Assembly (NCBI RefSeq): GCF_011386835.1
Contig: NC_088792.1
Location: 62,975,287 to 63,039,286 of the forward strand
Source: Chrysemys picta bellii
Lineage: Eukaryota > Chordata > Testudines > Emydidae
DNA length: 64,000 nucleotides
Direction of reading: 5' to 3'
Shown: positions 59,353-64,000 of the stretch, in pieces
How the letters are laid out: the number at the start of each line of letters is the position of its first letter
Numbering within the stretch: the stretch's first letter is position 1
Program-made: the position numbers and the translations under genes
Notes under the pieces: model-generated
Seen by the model: only the letters and a program-made list of their open reading frames with translations
The model's database searches: none
What the model was told of the DNA's origin: nothing

Positions 59353-59633
59353 AGGGCTTGTCTATACAAACATTTAGTTCATGGCAAGCTAGGGTGCGAA
59401 TTTACCCTGCACGAGCCTGCTGCGGACCAACTGTCCACGTGAATCCTGCTGATGCACACTAATAGTTCCTTACTGTTCTTTGATCTACTCCCTTCAAAGA
59501 GGGGCAGATCAAAGTGCACAAAGGGACTGTTAATGCACGACAGCAGGGTCCACAGAATAAATTCACAATTGGCTATTGCAGAATAAATTCACACCCCAGC
59601 TTGCCACAAACTAAGTTTGTGGAGACAAGCCCT
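59353..59633. mobile_element. MITE with 'agggcttgtct' ends
   Basis: The left end agggcttgtctatacaaaca and the right end (inward: agggcttgtctccacaaact) are inverted repeats. Just inside, ggcaagctagggtg... is mirrored by ccagcttgcca. A direct duplication of 'gcagaataaattcaca' (agaataaattcacaattgg / agaataaattcacacccc) lies in the right half. Confidence 0.82.
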
Positions 59634-60406
59634 AAGACTCCTTTTTAAATAACTGGCTTTCAACAGAACTCCTTAAATATGACAGATTGCTATGTAAGCG
59701 CAGATTAATTAAGGGACACTAATCTTAGCTTGATATGCAGATATAACACTCACTGGTGCTAAAAAGAGCTATATCCTCACAAAGTGAACCTCCCTCCCCC
59801 ATTCCCTAAAAAGTTATTTACATATGTTCTACAAGTGGTTTTGGAAGATAAGTAGTTATAGCCTCACTCCATCCTAGACCCAATGTCCCCAAAATTCAAT
59901 ATAATAGCAATGTAGAAAATGCCACTTTGTGAAAAGTGTCTTATTTACAGGTGTAGAGACTGGAATCCGAGAAATCACAAGGACAGCATGGGTAGCAACC
60001 ATATGACTCTGCCCCTAGCAATGCGTCTCTACCCTGTTCTGGAGGACAAGCTCTAGCGGTTAGGGGTAAGGGGGCAGTCTCCATGGTCAGTCAGTCCTTT
60101 TGTACTGAGAATTACAAGATGGTGTATTTACTGCCCAGTGAGATGGTAGTTTGACATGGACACCTGCCTCCATGAACTCATTTCACATGGGCCATCAAAT
60201 GGTCATGCACTAACACTAACAATCACAAATTGAACCAATGACCTATAAGAAAAAGGCTATGTATCTAGTTACCAGTTCCAGGAATCACCCAGGCCCCCTT
60301 CAGAAAAAAAGTTCTTTGTTAATAACTGTGAAGCAGAAAGAGGCATGACAATGGAGGTATTTTAACTTATTAGAAAACAGGTGGGTTCTGTGGAGTTTTG
60401 AGGTAC

Positions 60407-60616
60407 TCATAATAATAATAAAAATAATTAATGGAGATATCCCATCTCCTAGAACTGTAAGGGACCTTGAAAGGTCATCGAGTCCAGTCCCCTGCCTTCA
60501 CTAGCAGGACCAGGTACTGATTTTTGCCCCAGATCCCCAAGTGGCCCCCTCAAGGATTGAACTCACAACCCTGGGTTTAGCAGGCCAATGCTCAAACCAC
60601 TGAGCTATCCCTCCCC
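60407..60616 (-). mobile_element. tRNA-derived SINE with CR1-like tail
   Basis: On the minus strand the copy starts with a tRNA-like head. A-box-like tagctcagtggt is at 60607-60596 and B-box-like gagttcaatcc at 60564-60554; these would be the internal RNA polymerase III promoter. The 3' part (gactcgatgacctttcaagg, cccttacagttctagg) resembles a CR1 3' end, the arrangement that lets LINE machinery copy a SINE. It ends in an (ATT)n tail (60409-60430). Confidence 0.85.
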
Positions 60617-61868
60617 ACTCAAATTGTTACCTATCAATACTGCAGATCTCTTGCTGGTATATACTCAAATAGGAAGTCAGAATTTCTCTAACTGCCTATT
60701 ATGTAGTTATCTTTAGAGACAGCAGGGTTTAGGTGCGGAGATGAGGTAAAGCAGTGGTCAGTTTAATATTCTAAATGTTATTTGCCCATAGCTAGAGATT
60801 TCCATTCTATTCCAGGATATTTTTTTAAAATTTTGTAAGCTTACTGTTGCTTGGAGAATGTTAATGAAGTGCACACCAGGGATTTGACTAACGCTACTTG
60901 GAGTAGGTTTTTTGCATCCAGTTTATGGCTGTGTAGTCAGTATGATGTACCAACATCCACAACAACAAACAAAATCACACAGACAAGGCTTTACATTGAT
61001 CAGTGGGAGGGAGTGCCAGTTTCCAAGCACAAAGATTTCATTATTGTGTTGACAATGGAGCTCTAAAATCACATTTAGGAAAGGGCAAAAAAGACATCAG
61101 GATTTGTCTATCTACTTAATTTTTCTGTTTATCTATTCTGTCCATTTCAGAGATCTCTGCAAGATGATCAACAAATACTCACAAATGCTAGGTAATGAAG
61201 AGGATGGGGGGAGCTGAAAGAACAGCTTTGATTGTTGAATTCAGAAAAAAGCTCTAAGGGCAGAAAAAGGAGGGATAATGGAATTTGCTCAACTCTGCTC
61301 TCATTTAAATCAGTGGCAAAACTCATACTGATTTCAGTGGTACAGGTCTGGGCCCTAAATGCACAACTTATAGCATCTCCTGAGCACCCCAAAGTAGTGC
61401 TTAGCCCCCTTGAGGATCAAGTCTCTGCTCCTAGAGCATGCATTGTGAACATACGTAGGTTTCCGATGGCCCTCTAATTCACAAAGCTTTTGCACTGGGC
61501 CAACAGCATCTTGCTCAAATATTTCCTTTTTTCAGAAACATCTGTAGTTTCATAAAAGTGTTTCCATTAGAACCATCCAAAATTAAACACAGTGTTTGAA
61601 TTCTCTGGTCTGTACCATCTGCCTAATTTCAATTTAAACTGGCTAGAGATTCCACAGGAGAATTATCCCCTTCGTAGGAGAAATATCTGCTTGTGTTGCT
61701 GCTTCCTACGTCAGCTGCTCCCTCAATTAGAGAGAGGAAGTGGCATATCAGGGGACAGTGCATAATGGAGCTGAGCTCTATTACCGCTGATGCTCAGCTG
61801 GTATAAGCTCTGAAGTGCATGCTAGTGGTGGAAGTTAGAAAGTAGCAATGGGCCCTGCTAGCTTCCAC

Positions 61869-62077
61869 CTTGGGCCGGCTCCAGGCACCAGCTTAACAAG
61901 CAGGTGCTTGGGGCGGCCAAGGGAGAGGGGCAGCACCTGCGGCAATTCGGGGGCAGCAGGTCCCTCACTCCCTCTAGGAGCGAAGGACCTGCTGCTGAAC
62001 TATCGCTGCCGATGGCGGCATTTTTTTTTTTTTTTTTTTTTTTTGCTTGGAGCAGCAGAAATGCTGGAGCCGGCCCT
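61869..62077. mobile_element. hAT-like MITE (gggccggctccag ends), copy 1
   Basis: The ends gggccggctccaggcaccag and (inward from right) agggccggctccagcatttc are inverted repeats of about 13 bp. gcttccac occurs on both sides (61861-61868 and 62078-62085), consistent with an 8-bp target duplication. A 23-bp T run (62022-62044) lies inside. Related copy at 63.5 kb. Confidence 0.8.
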
Positions 62078-63521
62078 GCTTCCACGGGGGCCAGGTGGTG
62101 GAGGACTAGGACCGGTTCCCTATGGCCACCACTCTACAGCGTTCAAGATGGATGTTTTAAACTAAAGTCTGTTTCTCTTGCATTAGTTTACATAGGCCAT
62201 AGTAGGGCTTTTGTAGGCAATGCTGTATTTGTACACTTGTTTCAGAGTGTGCTGCAGCAGAGGTGTTTAGTGTTGAAGAGCAATTCGAAATTTTGCAGTT
62301 ACTTTTGGGGGATCCTAAAGAAACTGTAAAAGGTCTAACTACTCATTTGCAAATTACATATACAGAATTAACCTAAAACTCCATTTTAATCAATCTCAAA
62401 AACTATTTGTGAGCAATGGGAGGTTTTGTGAGGAGAGAGGGAAAATTGTTGGTTTGTTTTTGTTTTTTTACTTCTTTTTAGGTTAGTTTCAGCATAAGGT
62501 CTTAGTGTAGAAAGGCTAAAGTGAGGGCTGGAAAAGAAAGCAATTGCACCAGTACAGTATCCACAAAGATATCACAAAGATCAGTAATAATAGATTGCAA
62601 GATGCAGATCTGTTAACGTAACTGTGAATTATAGTTTGGCTGTAATCAAAAACAGCACTGCTCCTAATCACAAAAGGTGAGGATTTTGGCTTCTATATAG
62701 TACAAAACTGTTTGAACTGTGGCTTCCTTATGAGGAATTGCTGAGGAAAGGGTGGAGAGCATTAATAGCAGGGGGGGAAATTTAGTTTATAGAAGATCTT
62801 TGTAGAACAGACTTGTTTCAGGTTTTTAATGAACATACTATAACTTAGTGCAGATCCTTATTCTGTGAGTGAGTCCTTCCTTCACATGCTGTGGGTGGGT
62901 AATGAATGTGCTCTTTTTCATTTCTCAGAAAACTCTAATCTCACAAAAAAATCATTGTACTATAGCAACTCTGAACCCAGACTACACTGGAAACATTGGA
63001 ATTCCCTGAGTACAGTGCATGGGCTGTATTCTCTGAAAGAAACATTCAGTATTTCATGATATAGTTTTGTGTGTTTTCAGCATACTTATGTAACTCCAAC
63101 TCCCCACTCCCCCACAATCACAAACTTATTTTCTAATTAACCTCTAAGAAGGCACAATTCTCATGTTATATAACATTACAGGGAGGGCCTTAGGAAAAAG
63201 CTCTATGTTCTTTTATATGAAATGACTTCCTACTAAATAGCTATGGCAAAAGGTGCTAAAGTCATGCATGTTCTATGTGTCAATGTACACTCACCCTCTT
63301 TTGTCTCAATGGGCCATCAACCTTCCTAGGGTTCCTTTGCGTTGTACAGGAGCAACACAAAAGGAGAACTGATGAGCAGGCTTTGCTTTTCAAGACCATG
63401 CACTCCTGGGTGAATAGCTTCAGACAGGTGGTTTCTCAGGTAAAAAGCCCAGAGGATAAGGCAGGAAAGGGAAACAACACTGTTTTAGCAGTTAGATTGG
63501 AGTGAGAGTCAAAGACAACAG

Positions 63522-63731
63522 AGGGCCAGCTCCAGGCACCAGCCTGGCAAGCAGGTGCTTGGGGCGGCCACTCCGGAGGGGGGAGGCATGTCCACCTATT
63601 CAGCGGCAATTCGGTGGACGGTCCCTCACTCCCGGTCGGAGCGAAGGACCTCCCGCCAAATTGCCGCCGCAGATCGCGATTGCGGCTTTTTTTTGGCTGC
63701 TTGGGGCGGCCAAAACCCTGGAGCCAGCCCT
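63522..63731. mobile_element. hAT-like MITE (gggccagctccag ends), copy 2
   Basis: It matches copy 1 nearly end to end (ccaggcaccagcctggcaag, ggtgcttggggcggcca, ccctcactcccggtcgga-gcgaaggacct). The left end is agggccagctccaggcacca and the right end (inward) agggctggctccagggtttt. No flanking duplication is obvious. Confidence 0.8.
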
Positions 63732-64000
63732 GGGCCCAAGAGAGCTGCCTCTTGGTAAAATGCAGTGGTGCAAAGATTGGCTGAGGACACTAAAAGAGGG
63801 AATTGTCAGTGTGCTGTTTGTGACCTCTTCCATTCAAGGAACAAGACTTGTGTACATTCTGCACATAAAATAATTGCACCAAGAATTACTCTGCTGTGTC
63901 TCCCAATTTTGGCTCTAACAGCAAACTGAGTTGCAAGGCCACAGAATCTGCTGTTAGTCAAGAAAGGGGCAACTATATGTTTTCCCAAGTAGGATTGATA

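Larger units (their letters stand above)
31780..64000. other. Upstream RAPGEF5 intron or 5' region, no recognised exon
   Basis: Thirty-two kilobases without a gene I can support. Stretches outside the listed repeats with nothing recognised include 31.8-33.3, 34.3-37.8, 38.7-40.4, 40.7-41.6, 43.4-44.6, 46.0-47.0, 48.3-50.0, 51.3-52.0, 53.2-56.4, 58.3-59.3, 59.7-60.4, 60.7-61.8 and 62.1-63.5 kb. The remaining 5' exons of RAPGEF5 (start of REM and N-terminus) are either above 64000 or too diverged or short for me to see. Confidence 0.6.

Noticed and set aside
60545..60616. Minus-strand tRNA gene
   Set aside because: Boxes A and B are recognisable but it is part of a SINE with a CR1-like tail and (ATT)n end; no proper acceptor-stem closure or terminator.
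63275..63505. Plus-strand frame of 76 codons (HKRRTDEQALLFKTMHSWVN)
   Set aside because: Somewhat protein-like but unflanked by splice sites that I can defend and without a known family.

Overview
This is a vertebrate, non-coding-rich window, most probably from a cryptodiran turtle. The case for a turtle is the repeat content: CR1 retroposons of the sauropsid type, copies of the turtle tRNA-derived SINE (5' head 'gtagccgtgttagtctg', body 'gtggcacctt...gactaac'), and many short hAT-, Harbinger- and mariner-like MITEs. There are no operons, ribosome binding sites or other bacterial signals.

The only host gene I can support is RAPGEF5 (Rap guanine nucleotide exchange factor 5, also MR-GEF/Repac/GFR), on the minus strand. 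Eleven consecutive internal exons lie between 31779 and 2286. They have consistent GT/AG boundaries and phases, and together encode about 373 residues, or about 386 if the longer start of the first exon is used. Reading from high to low coordinates they cover the end of the Ras-exchanger motif (REM), a linker, a Ras-association-like region, and the first two thirds of the CDC25-homology catalytic domain. The 5' exons lie above 64000 or were not recognised in the last 32 kb. The final catalytic exons lie below position 1.

Everything else is intron filled with mobile elements. The most notable is a complete hAT-family DNA transposon at 9420-11780. It has terminal inverted repeats, an 8-bp target duplication (ctctaggg), an uninterrupted 602-codon transposase and its own polyadenylation signal. 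It sits antisense to RAPGEF5 and is nested inside an older MITE-like repeat. Others with readable target duplications are: a foldback element at 901-2048; hAT-like elements at 21002-21798, 30235-30533, 44623-45934 and 56955-57523; a Harbinger-like MITE at 50225-50510 that splits a CR1 copy; and a SINE at 13688-13894 that is a near-perfect snap-back palindrome inside one 13-bp target duplication.

By region: 1-31.8 kb is RAPGEF5 exons and introns; 31.8-64 kb is one long upstream intron (or 5' region) containing CR1, LTR-like, hAT, mariner-like, Harbinger-like and SINE copies plus GC-rich minisatellites. I saw no rRNA, functional tRNA, CRISPR or viral gene. The long ORFs in the GC-rich islands at 0.9-2.0, 45, 52 and 57 kb are chance readings of repeats. 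Family assignments come from recalled protein and repeat families and were not checked against a database.
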